DNA of 14,381 bases from Mageeibacillus sp. UBA5770 (GTDB taxonomy: Bacteria; Bacillota_A; Clostridia; Saccharofermentanales; Saccharofermentanaceae), in contig DIEQ01000045.1 in NCBI GenBank assembly GCA_002418705.1, positions 1 through 14,381 of the forward strand, read 5' to 3'. Below are positions 1 through 7,122 of the stretch, in pieces (position 1 is the first letter of the stretch; each line of letters begins with the position of its first letter). Under the pieces are notes generated by a model. The model saw nothing but the letters and a program-made list of their open reading frames with translations, searched no databases and was not told the origin of the DNA. The position numbers and the translations under genes were made by a program.

Positions 1-395
1 CCATCACCACCAAAGGTATCAAAGCTTATGCAGCATGGCCATTTAGTAGCGGGATAGTTTGTGCCTGGCGTATCGGGGGTTTCGTATTTGCGCACCTCGA
101 TAATTTCCGTTTCCGCATCTTCAAACGTTGCCGGTCCAGCCTGGCGCAGGCTGTCGATGTAATCGTAGGCATCATCTCCTGGGTAAACATATTGTTCCAC
201 CGGGATGGTGGGTGCATAGCTTTCAACGGAAGTATTTGCCGTGTCTTGATGAATCGGGGTCTCGCTTACGACATTGGCGTTGTAATTCATTACAAGGCTA
301 TTGATTCCTGCACCCAGCAATTCCCATGTATCTGCTGTTTCATCCGGCGTAGTGTTGATAAAATGTGCGATTGTAGAACGTTTTTGCTTAGTCAT
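1..395 (-). CDS. Major tail (tube) protein, N-terminal part, cut by window edge
   Basis: The ATG is at 393-395 and the frame stays open to position 1, giving about 131 residues. It begins MTKQKRSTIAHFINTT and contains WELLGAGI, a stretch like SVESYAPTIPVEQ, and an acidic segment YPGDDAYDYIDSLRQAG. This pattern is typical of major tail tube proteins of siphoviruses with A118- or Lactobacillus-like heads, which form the hollow tail tube. The start overlaps the end of the preceding DUF115-like gene by 8 nt, and TAAAGGAG lies about 7 nt upstream as a ribosome-binding site. Position immediately after the tail-terminator gene (apart from the inserted DUF115 gene) fits. The C-terminal part lies outside the window. 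The family call is from recognised sequence style, not a search. Confidence 0.8.
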   Translation of the reverse strand, partial: MTKQKRSTIAHFINTTPDETADTWELLGAGINSLVMNYNANVVSETPIHQDTANTSVESYAPTIPVEQYVYPGDDAYDYIDSLRQAGPATFEDAETEIIEVRKYETPDTPGTNYPATKWPCCISFDTFGGD

Positions 396-1068
396 CTTCT
401 AACTCCTTTATTTTTTTATATTTTTTCATCCAGTTTTTTGCCTTATCTCGTGGGATAACATTTTCTGGAACATAGGTATCCTCGCTGATATTAAATATTT
501 TTACCTTATGAGCATGCAGCCCATCGACTAATTGCTTGTAGCCTTTAAAAATATTGTTTATTGGCACGGAATCGGGGGTCATTTTTTCATCATCCCCCCA
601 GAAATGTGCCATGGCATTATGAGGTTTGTGCTGCATGCCGATAATAAGGATGGTTTTTGCTCCCATGAAATAAGCTAGTTTGATCGCCACGTGCATGACA
701 TTGCGCCATGTAATCTCGGCATGTTCAATGTCTTCTTGCCAGAGGTTTTCTCCATTACGATAGAGCGGTCCTGCTCTATTCTTAAACCGGTAGAATTCCT
801 TCCCGCGCCATCGTAACAACTTTGGCTTAGGTATGAATTTTGGAATATTCTCGAATTTCTTATAAATTGCCTCTCCAAATTCATTCATTGTGCGGCGATC
901 TACGGCTACATAGTAATCTGGCATCCATCTATCATATAGATGAATAGTGTTCATACCAATAGATGGATAATCAAAATCTTCCGGCGGGGTTAGATGAAGA
1001 TTCTCGCCATTTCCAACCAAAAGAATCGTCTCACCTTTATGAATATTCTTGAATTTATTTATATCCAT
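388..1068 (-). CDS. DUF115 / MptE-like protein, putative phage glycan-modifying enzyme
   Basis: A 226-aa protein. A longer reading starts at 1098, but the ATG at 1066-1068 overlaps the stop of the preceding gene (TAATG) and has GAGG a few bases upstream, so that start is preferred. The N-terminus holds ILLVGNGENL (residues ~15-24), then GMNTIHL (~38-44) and PDYYVAVD (~50-57), with a second strand TILIIGM further on. This layout, a nucleotide-binding-like GNG loop followed by GMN and PDY..xD, is that of the DUF115 family. That family is related to 6-hydroxymethylpterin diphosphokinase MptE and to sialyltransferase-like proteins, and is frequent in phages and in glycan or flagellin-modification clusters. 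The substrate is unknown. It sits as an extra gene between tail terminator and tail tube, coupled to both, so it is probably cargo that modifies a virion or surface polymer. Membership is fairly sure; enzymatic role is inference. Confidence 0.7.
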   Translation of the reverse strand: MDINKFKNIHKGETILLVGNGENLHLTPPEDFDYPSIGMNTIHLYDRWMPDYYVAVDRRTMNEFGEAIYKKFENIPKFIPKPKLLRWRGKEFYRFKNRAGPLYRNGENLWQEDIEHAEITWRNVMHVAIKLAYFMGAKTILIIGMQHKPHNAMAHFWGDDEKMTPDSVPINNIFKGYKQLVDGLHAHKVKIFNISEDTYVPENVIPRDKAKNWMKKYKKIKELEDD

Positions 1069-1490
1069 TAAACCTCTTCCTCGTACTGTAGAACGCACTG
1101 GATATTGTATATTCCAGTTTGTGATTGTCCTTGCTCAAATAAGTAACCCCAGCCAGTAGCCTCTATCTTTATGGCGGTCTGCCCGCTATCAAGGGTTGGT
1201 AAGATACCATCCTCCGATTGACTTTCCAGCCAATCTGCGAAAGTCTCAAAAAAGCCGTTCGTTTCCAGTCTTTCCAGATCATCTGCTGTACTTTCGGAGC
1301 TTTGTAAAGCAAACGGATACTCCCTGATACTTGATCCGTCAATGTAACTTTCCACAATACGCGAACCGGGCAATGGGATAATCGCGTATTCGGTCGGCGT
1401 TGACCCAAGATAATCAACCCATACCGGAGCGTTTGTTTTCAGATCGCTGTATGTTTTGATATAAGTCTGTAATGCGCTGATTATGCTCAT
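1068..1490 (-). CDS. Minor capsid protein 3 / tail terminator protein
   Basis: A 140-aa protein. It starts MSIISALQTYIKTY, then has VDYLGSTPTEYAI, a central YIDGSSIREYPFAL, and a C-terminal GFFETFADWLESQ followed by a short beta-rich end. These features match the phage minor capsid protein 3 family, which corresponds structurally to tail terminator or tail-completion proteins that cap the tail tube and join it to the head. The length is normal for the family. The start overlaps the stop of the previous gene by 4 nt and its own stop shares a base with the next ATG, so it is translationally coupled on both sides. Confidence 0.8.
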   Translation of the reverse strand: MSIISALQTYIKTYSDLKTNAPVWVDYLGSTPTEYAIIPLPGSRIVESYIDGSSIREYPFALQSSESTADDLERLETNGFFETFADWLESQSEDGILPTLDSGQTAIKIEATGWGYLFEQGQSQTGIYNIQCVLQYEEEV

Positions 1491-1936
1491 TTGTCAAGTA
1501 TCCTTTGTGCATGCGATACAATAGAATCTTTATTCACCGCTTTCATGCGTTCGAACCAAAAGCTACCCCGCATACCTCCACCATGATAGACAAGGTCTTT
1601 ATCTATCACTTCCTTCTTCTCGCCTCTCATCGCATAAGCGCTACGGGAATTCACACCAACCATAACCTTCCCGTAATATTGGAAGCGCGCATAGGGAGCA
1701 ATCCATTGAACTAAACCGCTGCCTATTTTCGTCCCCAAAATGCCGGATTTTATTAACATGGATGTTTTCATCGGTATATATGGTTCACACAATCTCAAAA
1801 TTTCTGAATCAACTGCTTTCTGCGCTTCTGAATATCTTCTGTGCCATTTCGTCCAGAAGTAATTGTTCCATATAAGCTCGGCTTTGCCGCCTTTAATGAC
1901 TATCTTTCCGCGATAGGTTTTGATGATAGGTGCCAT
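1487..1936 (-). CDS. Minor capsid protein 2 (HK97 gp10-like head-tail joining protein)
   Basis: A 149-aa protein with a basic N-terminal half and the characteristic segment VQWIAPYARFQYYGKVM (~76-92), followed by GGGMRGSFWFERMKA near the C-terminus. The APYAxxQyYG and WFERMKA signatures are those of the phage minor capsid protein 2 / gp10-like head-tail joining family, which acts at the neck. The start codon overlaps the previous stop by one base (TAATG). Order after the connector and minor capsid protein 1 is canonical for A118-like head modules. Confidence 0.8.
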   Translation of the reverse strand: MAPIIKTYRGKIVIKGGKAELIWNNYFWTKWHRRYSEAQKAVDSEILRLCEPYIPMKTSMLIKSGILGTKIGSGLVQWIAPYARFQYYGKVMVGVNSRSAYAMRGEKKEVIDKDLVYHGGGMRGSFWFERMKAVNKDSIVSHAQRILDK

Positions 1937-2292
1937 TATCCACCACCGACCTGTATATGTTGCAAATGCGCGCTTCCATAATCCATTAGATCAACCGATT
2001 TCACAACAATCACATTTGCATATTTTGCCTTCAATGAACTCATGGTAAATGATCCGGCTATCATGTCCATTACGATCCCTTTTACAAGAACATCCCCAAC
2101 CTTTACGGTGTTGGTAATTCCTGGAATATAGACAGCAACAGAATCAGCCTGTAAAAGCCCTGATTTGATAACATTGGACGCTTTACGATTCTCCCAAAAC
2201 ACAGCTTCTATCTCTGAGCGTGTCCATACTTCAGAACCATTAACAACTGATTTAGCGTATAATGTGGCGCCCGTATTAGTTATCATCCTCAT
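1936..2292 (-). CDS. Minor capsid protein 1 (head closure-like)
   Basis: A 118-aa beta-rich protein. Residues near KVGDVLVKGIV and the central VAVYIPG resemble minor capsid protein 1 family members, which are small beta-barrel head-completion (stopper) proteins. The ATG at 2290-2292 is preferred over the in-frame ATG two codons later because AAGG lies 5 nt ahead of it, while the later ATG has GAGG immediately adjacent. It overlaps the connector gene by 17 nt. It sits in the expected neck-gene order connector, stopper, gp10-like, terminator. Confidence 0.7.
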   Translation of the reverse strand: MRMITNTGATLYAKSVVNGSEVWTRSEIEAVFWENRKASNVIKSGLLQADSVAVYIPGITNTVKVGDVLVKGIVMDMIAGSFTMSSLKAKYANVIVVKSVDLMDYGSAHLQHIQVGGG

Positions 2293-2668
2293 CGAATCCT
2301 TGAAACATCAGTCCTGTATTCCACAGGTATAATCTTGCAGCGTCTACTTGCTTTTCGGTGTTGGTTTTTTCCATATCTTTGTTTACTACATACGTTACTG
2401 AATGATTGCCTACTGTTTCGCTTGACACCTCTTTATCAATGGTTGATTGTGATTGCATTACATCTGCTATTGCACACGTTGCTAATTGAATCAGTTCAAT
2501 AGTATCTTCATCCTCATCATCTTCTATGATCGCACTTGCTCTATCAAATGTGATTCTGTCAATAACAGCACTTGCCCTTAAAGCTAATTGTGGGAAGGCT
2601 GCTGATGTGATATCAGTTCCAAAATAGGTTTCGCTATAAAATGTCCAATCTGCATACAATGTAGTCAT
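2276..2668 (-). CDS. Head-tail connector (adaptor, gp6-like) protein
   Basis: A 130-aa protein, mostly helical, beginning MTTLYADWTFYSETYFG and containing LALRASAVIDRITF, a helix-rich middle and a C-terminal AARLYLWNTGLMFQG. The N-terminal Y..YF.G and the RAS..ID.iTf motif are typical of phage head-tail adaptor proteins that dock under the portal. The start overlaps the stop of the GIY-YIG gene (ATGA), and its ribosome-binding site (GAGGTGA) lies inside the last codons of that gene. Its highly acidic interior (EDDEDEDTIE) is notable but not disruptive. Confidence 0.7.
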   Translation of the reverse strand: MTTLYADWTFYSETYFGTDITSAAFPQLALRASAVIDRITFDRASAIIEDDEDEDTIELIQLATCAIADVMQSQSTIDKEVSSETVGNHSVTYVVNKDMEKTNTEKQVDAARLYLWNTGLMFQGFDEDDN

Positions 2669-3270
2669 GCATCACCTCGCTTTTTTGCCCATCTCAGTTT
2701 AGCGCTAGCACTCATGCGCTGTTTAGTTTCATCCGAACAAATTCTTCCTAGTGTTGCATATTTAATTTTTTGCTTATGTTCTTCTGATAATGGACCGTAA
2801 CTTTTACCCATATGCGCTCTGCTGATTTTGCGTTTTGTGGCTTTGGTATGAGGATGACCAATTCGGGGCTTGCCTTTTTGTGCTTCACTAATTTTTCTTT
2901 TGTGCTCTTCAGAATGTTTATTCCCTTTTAGCGCCCTACTCATTTTATTAATTTGTTCTTCTGTAAGTTTTACATTGAGCATAGGAGCAGCAGCAGTTTT
3001 TCCAAAGTTATATTGAGGATGTAATTCGTCAAAACACATTTGTTCAAAAAGCAAAGTGTTATTTGAATCACAATATAGTATGGGAGAGAATATAAAATTC
3101 TCTTTTCCATATTTATTGAATGCAAATTGTAAATAACGGTTTTGATGTCTATTTTTCTTGAGTGCTCTTATATGTGCTGATAATCGTTTTGAAATATTAA
3201 TACTGCTACCAATATATCGATGTTCATTAGCAATATTCCTTATCTCATAAACACCGGCATATGTGCTCAT
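2665..3270 (-). CDS. Free-standing GIY-YIG homing endonuclease with NUMOD3 repeats
   Basis: A 201-aa protein. The catalytic domain comes first: GVY (6-8), YIG (19-21), the arginine in SKRLSAH (R29) and the glutamate in LLFEQMC (E76), ending with HPQYNF. These are the landmark residues of GIY-YIG nucleases. The second half has repeated basic motifs of the NUMOD3 type (about 119-135 and 162-176, each EEHK.KI..A..G), which bind DNA in homing endonucleases such as the seg and I-TevI relatives. The gene is visibly more AT-rich than its neighbours, a sign of recent transfer. No intron is seen around it. It sits in frame in the coupled operon with 4-nt ATGA overlaps at both ends. It probably cuts a related phage lacking the gene, promoting its own spread and perhaps that of the cargo next to it. 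Confidence 0.9.
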   Translation of the reverse strand: MSTYAGVYEIRNIANEHRYIGSSINISKRLSAHIRALKKNRHQNRYLQFAFNKYGKENFIFSPILYCDSNNTLLFEQMCFDELHPQYNFGKTAAAPMLNVKLTEEQINKMSRALKGNKHSEEHKRKISEAQKGKPRIGHPHTKATKRKISRAHMGKSYGPLSEEHKQKIKYATLGRICSDETKQRMSASAKLRWAKKRGDA

Positions 3271-3902
3271 GTTTCACCCGCCACTTTCTTCAAAAAATAT
3301 TCCTTTGACCGTACCATGTTATCCTTATATCCTTCTACGGTAGTGCGCCGGTGGAAGTTGTCAGGCTCGTCTGCCAGATGAATAAATGGTAAATCCAATG
3401 CTTTTACCGGTATGCCGATTTCCTGACATCTCCACGAATAATCGATGTCATCAAATCCAGCATGTAAGTAATATTCGTCAAATTTTCCGACAATCTCAAA
3501 TACAGCGCGGTGCATAATCATCAGCCATCCGTAGATATAGCAGAATTCACGTCCAGCTCCCCACTTGGCCGGTTTTTTCCTGATTTCCATTCCATACATG
3601 CCTTTATAGGGTTGTGCCTGAATAGTATCCGCAAAAGTGCCCTTACAAAGCACGTCATCGTTTGAAAACATCAACCAATCGCCCGTGGCTTCTTTTGCGC
3701 CAATGTTCAGCGCTTTCATGTAGTTATAATGGACAGACTGGTCAACGCGAATGAGCTTGTAATCGCCAGATTGATAAGGCTCTTTTGAACCATTGTCCAC
3801 CAGGATGATTTCTGTATTCGGTTCATATCTGACAACAGACTCAATATAGGGTGTGGCATAATCGCCCCAATCAGAATTGGCAACGATAATCAAACTGATC
3901 AT
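3267..3902 (-). CDS. GT2-family glycosyltransferase
   Basis: A 211-aa protein with a GT-A fold signature. It opens with a beta strand MISLIIVANSD, then IILVDNGS (~32-39), the metal-binding DXD-like motif FSNDD (79-83), and the acidic acceptor-side motif FDDIDYSWR (150-158), followed by a conserved-type histidine at about 175 (PFIHLAD). All are expected for family 2 glycosyltransferases, which transfer a sugar from a nucleotide-sugar donor. There is no membrane segment, so it is likely cytoplasmic. The gene overlaps the methyltransferase before it and the GIY-YIG gene after it by 4 nt each. AGGAAG lies just before its ATG. The acceptor is unknown; virion proteins or host surface polymers are possibilities. 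Confidence 0.85.
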   Translation of the reverse strand: MISLIIVANSDWGDYATPYIESVVRYEPNTEIILVDNGSKEPYQSGDYKLIRVDQSVHYNYMKALNIGAKEATGDWLMFSNDDVLCKGTFADTIQAQPYKGMYGMEIRKKPAKWGAGREFCYIYGWLMIMHRAVFEIVGKFDEYYLHAGFDDIDYSWRCQEIGIPVKALDLPFIHLADEPDNFHRRTTVEGYKDNMVRSKEYFLKKVAGET

Positions 3903-4480
3903 ATCTTCCTACCGCTCCATACCTTCCCAATCTGCGCGATAAACTCATTTTCTTTTGCCGGTCTTTCAGCAACAAACTTTACAATCCCAGGATACTTTGG
4001 CAATATGTGGTCGTGGAATGCTACAATGCCACCCTTTTTCAGGAACGGGAACCATGCCAGATAATCGGCTTTTACGGATTCATAGGCGTGATCTGCGTCA
4101 ATGTATAGCATGTCAATGCTACCCTTGAAAGACTTAACAACACGCGTCGAATATCCCTTGATGATCTTGATCTTTTTCATCAGATCTAATTTTGTGAAGT
4201 ACTCAACTGCCTGGATCATGCGGTGGTAATGAACGCCTTCCCAGCAATCAATCGCGTACACCCTGACGCTGTCTTTTGCGCCAGTAGCCATAAAAGATGT
4301 TGAACGCCCGTAAAGAGTGCCTATCTCTACGATCAGACCATCATCAGGAACCTGAGAAGCCAACCAACCCAAGTGCCTACCCTCTTCTGTAGTAACACCA
4401 AAGCGCTTTATACTCAATTCTTCAATCTGTGAAACTTTCCCAAGATTGAGCATCATTGCTTTATCTTCGTATGCACTCAT
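3899..4480 (-). CDS. Class I SAM-dependent methyltransferase (Methyltransf_24 type)
   Basis: A 193-aa protein. Motif I is VEIGTLYGRST (~51-61), the acidic residue after strand 2 is at D78 (YAIDCW), a metal or active-site-like IDADHAY follows at 127-133, and AFHDH at 154-158. The IDADHxYxxVxxD and FHDH pattern is characteristic of the Methyltransf_24 group, often found among sugar O-methyltransferases and cephalosporin hydroxylase-like proteins in glycan clusters. Flanked by two glycosyltransferases with 4-nt overlaps, it most likely methylates a sugar made or transferred by them, for example as a cap. Cytoplasmic; no membrane segments. The reaction class is confident, the substrate is inferred. 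Confidence 0.85.
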   Translation of the reverse strand: MSAYEDKAMMLNLGKVSQIEELSIKRFGVTTEEGRHLGWLASQVPDDGLIVEIGTLYGRSTSFMATGAKDSVRVYAIDCWEGVHYHRMIQAVEYFTKLDLMKKIKIIKGYSTRVVKSFKGSIDMLYIDADHAYESVKADYLAWFPFLKKGGIVAFHDHILPKYPGIVKFVAERPAKENEFIAQIGKVWSGRKI

Positions 4481-5421
4481 AAGTAACTCTCCAATCGCTC
4501 TACAAAATGCCTGCCATCAAAGGGTTGTCCGATAAATCTTTCTTTCCATCTCTCGACATCCTGACTTCCTGCCATCGCTGATTCAATCAATGCCAGTAAA
4601 TCATCCGGTGTTTTGCAATCCTCGACATTGTGCGGATAGCGCATGTAATCTCTGTATTTATTCCAGTTGCGGGCATAGATTAGCTTTCCCGTATTGCGCG
4701 GGCTGTTATGCGGGAGGATTCCCTCGCCAATCATTACAAGCGGGTTTCCCATTGCTACGGCCATGTGAGCGAACGTAAATCCGGCAATAATTACATCAGC
4801 TTCTTTCATCTGGTTTGTCTGGCCGTCCAAGTTACCCATAACAAACCTTACCCGACTATCTTCCCATAACCCATTTGTTTCCAATGCTCCGATGTATCGC
4901 ACAGTCAAATCGATTTTGTCGTTCAGGCCAAGTAACAATTTATAAGCCTTCGCGTTCAGTTCCCTTTCGTCTTCCGGCAGATAAATACTTACCGGATGAA
5001 TTGGGGCAAACAGCACGCTGATTTTGTCAGTTGGTTTACGTTGCCTGAATGGACAAATATCTGTATAAGACCATCCAACGACTTCTACCGGATGAGGATA
5101 ACCTATCCTACGTAGCACTTCCTTATGTCCTTCCGCTATTGTGAATAAAGCATTTACCGGATAATATTGGTCAGTCAGGTCATGCGGAATGTTCGGGCGC
5201 ACACTGTGAGGATAAATGAAAATCGGTATTTTCTTTTTAGCGGCTTCGATGATCTGTGTTCGCCACTGGACAGGCATACCGGCAAACAACCCACTCCATT
5301 CGTGGTCAATAAGAAGAAATTCTGCTTTTAAGGTTCTTCTGCGCGGAATGTATCCCTTCCGGCGCAATGCGTTGATGTAGGCTTTTGCCTTGTGTTGGTG
5401 TTCGATGACACAATAGTTCAT
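4477..5421 (-). CDS. GT-B-like glycosyltransferase
   Basis: A 314-aa protein from the ATG at 5419-5421. The first strand CVIEHQHKAKAYINALRRKGYIP begins directly at this ATG, which suits a GT-B N-terminal domain. A TTG start at 5437-5439 with AAAGGG upstream would add six residues (MAALFT), but both that codon and its ribosome-binding site lie in a terminator hairpin. The middle contains IPIFIYPHSVRPN, SVLFAPIHP (interdomain region) and, in the second domain, ADVIIAGFTFAHMAVAMGNPLVMIG (~211-235). That last segment resembles the donor-binding region of CDP-glycerol glycerophosphotransferase-like and UDP-GlcNAc epimerase-like GT-B proteins. It is the first gene of the cargo block behind the capsid terminator and overlaps the methyltransferase by 4 nt (ATGA). 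There is no good Shine-Dalgarno for the ATG, so expression may be low. Fold call moderate, substrate unknown. Confidence 0.65.
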   Translation of the reverse strand: MNYCVIEHQHKAKAYINALRRKGYIPRRRTLKAEFLLIDHEWSGLFAGMPVQWRTQIIEAAKKKIPIFIYPHSVRPNIPHDLTDQYYPVNALFTIAEGHKEVLRRIGYPHPVEVVGWSYTDICPFRQRKPTDKISVLFAPIHPVSIYLPEDERELNAKAYKLLLGLNDKIDLTVRYIGALETNGLWEDSRVRFVMGNLDGQTNQMKEADVIIAGFTFAHMAVAMGNPLVMIGEGILPHNSPRNTGKLIYARNWNKYRDYMRYPHNVEDCKTPDDLLALIESAMAGSQDVERWKERFIGQPFDGRHFVERLESYL

Positions 5422-5424
5422 TGT

Positions 5425-5451
5425 AAAAAGGGCGGCCAATAACCGCCCTTT
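5425..5451 (-). terminator. Intrinsic terminator behind the major capsid gene
   Basis: On the minus strand a 9-bp stem (AAAGGGCGG at 5451-5443 pairing with CCGCCCTTT at 5435-5427, loop of 7) runs into TTTTT, 7 nt after the capsid stop. It lies inside the continuing late operon, so it probably terminates partially and lowers expression of the genes downstream. The plus strand also has a T-run after the hairpin, but no plus-strand gene ends there. Confidence 0.85.
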
Positions 5452-5457
5452 GCTTTT

Positions 5458-6345
5458 TTAGCTCGTTGCAGCGGCTTCCGCATGGACATAGATGCCATCC
5501 GCCTTGTTATCATAGACGAACGCGTCATGATACAAGCGGTACTGCACCTTATAGGTGTCCATTTCCTGGTTCTCGTCGGGAGAGAAGATTTTCAGGTTAG
5601 CGTGTTTGGCAACCTGCAATACAGCGGTGGGGTGAACGATCATGAAGTTGATGTCCTCTCCGGTTGCAGAAAACCCACCAGCGTCAACCGAACCGCCAGC
5701 GTTCAGTGTTACTTCGGTGGAGAAACGGGTCTGCGGAACCATGATCACTGGCATGCCATCCAGCACTTGCAGGCGGCGATCTACAGCGCTTTCACTTCCC
5801 CAGGTGCGGGTCAGAGCGCCTTCCAATAACGCATAGCAAGCGTCAGAAATATACAGGAGCCTTCCTTCTGGGGGAACCTCGTCTGCATTCAAGGCCGCTT
5901 TACCAGCATCAATGGCCGCTAACACGGCCGTGGCGTCTGTCAGGGATCCTGTCGTCCCGTTGTTCGCGCCATCCGCGTACTTTGCAAAGCGGTAAGCGTC
6001 CACTTCTGGAACAACCTCTGTGCGCATGAACTCTCCAGCAAGAGTGCCAAAGGCCATGCCTAAAGTCTCTTCATCGTCCATGCGGTCGATATTGAATTCC
6101 CGTCCACGCTCGGTGGCAAGAGTCAAGGTTTCCCACGTGCCAGTGATCTGGCCTTTAGGATAACCGGTCGCGCGTGCATAAGTGCCAAGACCGATAACGT
6201 CAGTCTTGAATACTTTTACTACATTCGCGCCAGCAAACTCTACTGGCTTGGTTTTTGCGTCCATGCGTGAGGTCAAAGACGCGACTTTATAAATTTCGTC
6301 CAGAATGGGTAAATACTTCTGGGCTAAAGTAATGCTTTGGGTCAT
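5458..6345 (-). CDS. Major capsid protein (HK97-fold)
   Basis: A 295-aa protein that builds the icosahedral shell. The N-terminal helix (LPILDEIYKVASLTSRMD) is followed by VKVFKTDVIGLGTYARATGYPKG, an E-loop-like stretch, then TERGREFNIDRMDDEETLGMAFGTLAGEFMRTEVVPEVDAYRFAK (spine helix region). Later come ISDACYALLEGA and the C-terminal LKIFSPDENQEMDTYKVQYRLYHDAFVYDNKADGIYVH. This order and the closing YR..HDaFVydnkadGIY motif are typical of major capsid proteins of A118- or Lactobacillus-like siphoviruses. It starts 1 nt after the scaffold stop, with AAAAGGA about 8 nt upstream. It is followed at once by a terminator, which suits a highly expressed gene. Confidence 0.9.
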   Translation of the reverse strand: MTQSITLAQKYLPILDEIYKVASLTSRMDAKTKPVEFAGANVVKVFKTDVIGLGTYARATGYPKGQITGTWETLTLATERGREFNIDRMDDEETLGMAFGTLAGEFMRTEVVPEVDAYRFAKYADGANNGTTGSLTDATAVLAAIDAGKAALNADEVPPEGRLLYISDACYALLEGALTRTWGSESAVDRRLQVLDGMPVIMVPQTRFSTEVTLNAGGSVDAGGFSATGEDINFMIVHPTAVLQVAKHANLKIFSPDENQEMDTYKVQYRLYHDAFVYDNKADGIYVHAEAAATS

Positions 6346-6346
6346 T

Positions 6347-6940
6347 TTATTTATCCTTTTCTACTGGCAACCCGGCTGCTTCTCGCGCTGCCATCAATGC
6401 CGCGTCGCCCAATAATCCTTTGTTTTTCCCGCCGGTAATAATTTGTGGCTCCGGCTCGTCAGTATAGAACAGAAAATCATTGTCGGTTTTGATCTTTTCC
6501 ACTTGCTCATCAAACCCGATGATTGTTGATCCATCTTCTGCCAGCTTCAATTCGTCTGTTTTCAACAGTGCCTTTACAGCCGTTGGATTCTTTGCCTTCG
6601 CGCCAACCAGAGCACCATCCAAAGCATGGGAGAATTTCATCTCCGCGATCCGCTTTTCAGCGTCCTTCTGCGCGTTCTCGGCCTTCGTTTTCCAATCTTC
6701 TACTGCCTTTTGCAGCTCTTCCGGTTTCAATGCCTTAAAGCTCTCGATCTGCTTATTGGCTTCGTCGAGCTGCTTTTGCAAGCTCTCTGCTGCGGTTGTT
6801 GCAGTTTCAAAATCAGTTTTTTGCTTCTCGATAGACTTGCCATGTAAAGCCATGATGTCATCTATCAAGTCGGCCTTCAAACCGGCTTTCTCTAAAGCAT
6901 CATCGGTCAATCCAAGTTTTTTTAAATCTTCGCGTTTCAT
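6347..6940 (-). CDS. Phage scaffold protein (GP20-like)
   Basis: A 197-aa, highly charged, helical protein. Residues ~35-105 form a long coiled-coil-like region rich in K, E, Q and A (FETATTAAESLQKQLDEANKQIESF...). A conserved-type segment follows, with AKNPTAVKALL and ending at DNDFLFYTDE, and then a short C-terminal tail of the kind that binds capsid. This is the layout of the phage minor structural protein GP20 family, the internal scaffold that directs capsid assembly and is later removed. It lies directly before the capsid gene. AAGGG is about 8 nt upstream of the ATG. It is the first gene after the moron-like insert and its terminator, so it must be read by run-through or from a promoter not seen here. 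Confidence 0.88.
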   Translation of the reverse strand: MKREDLKKLGLTDDALEKAGLKADLIDDIMALHGKSIEKQKTDFETATTAAESLQKQLDEANKQIESFKALKPEELQKAVEDWKTKAENAQKDAEKRIAEMKFSHALDGALVGAKAKNPTAVKALLKTDELKLAEDGSTIIGFDEQVEKIKTDNDFLFYTDEPEPQIITGGKNKGLLGDAALMAAREAAGLPVEKDK

Positions 6941-7020
6941 TATCTGTTCCCTTTCTCATGTCTACACTTTTTACGTGGTCGTGTCACGCAACACCCGCCC
7001 TTTTACGTTTGCGGATAACG

Positions 7021-7058
7021 AAAAAAGCCACGCCGCCAGATTACTCCGAAAGCGTGGC
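7021..7058 (-). terminator. Intrinsic terminator ending the small RNA / moron insert
   Basis: Minus-strand stem GCCACGC (7058-7052) with GCGTGGC (7033-7027), an 18-nt loop, then six T (7026-7021). It lies between the small RNA and the scaffold gene. Direction is minus only; no T-run follows on the plus strand. Confidence 0.8.
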
Positions 7059-7116
7059 CTAAGTCCCACTTATTAGTTGTGCCCCGTCAAAAGACGTTGC
7101 ACTTTCAAAATTTAAT
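7021..7116 (-). ncRNA. Candidate ~95-nt structured small RNA
   Basis: A near-consensus promoter (7123-7151) would start transcription near 7116 and the terminator ends it near 7021. The RNA between them folds, by eye, into three consecutive hairpins. The first is GTGC-aa-CGTC-TTTT-GACG-gg-GCAC (7102-7079). The second is TAAGT-GGG-ACTTA (7072-7060). The third is the terminator stem (7058-7027). There is no start codon with a ribosome-binding site inside. I do not recognise a named RNA family. The alternative is a leader or attenuator for the scaffold-capsid operon. Function unknown. Confidence 0.6.
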
Positions 7117-7122
7117 AACTAC

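Noticed and set aside
4177..4183. CTGATGA on the minus strand inside the methyltransferase gene, also at 4341-4347 and 7537-7543
   Set aside because: None is followed by a G-started stem II strand with a matching GAAA and GTC nearby; chance occurrences of the hammerhead core heptamer within coding sequence.
6480..7076. Open plus-strand frame of 198 codons opposite the scaffold gene
   Set aside because: Rich in S, F and A as expected from the complement of a K/E/A-rich coiled coil; no start signal; shadow of the scaffold gene.
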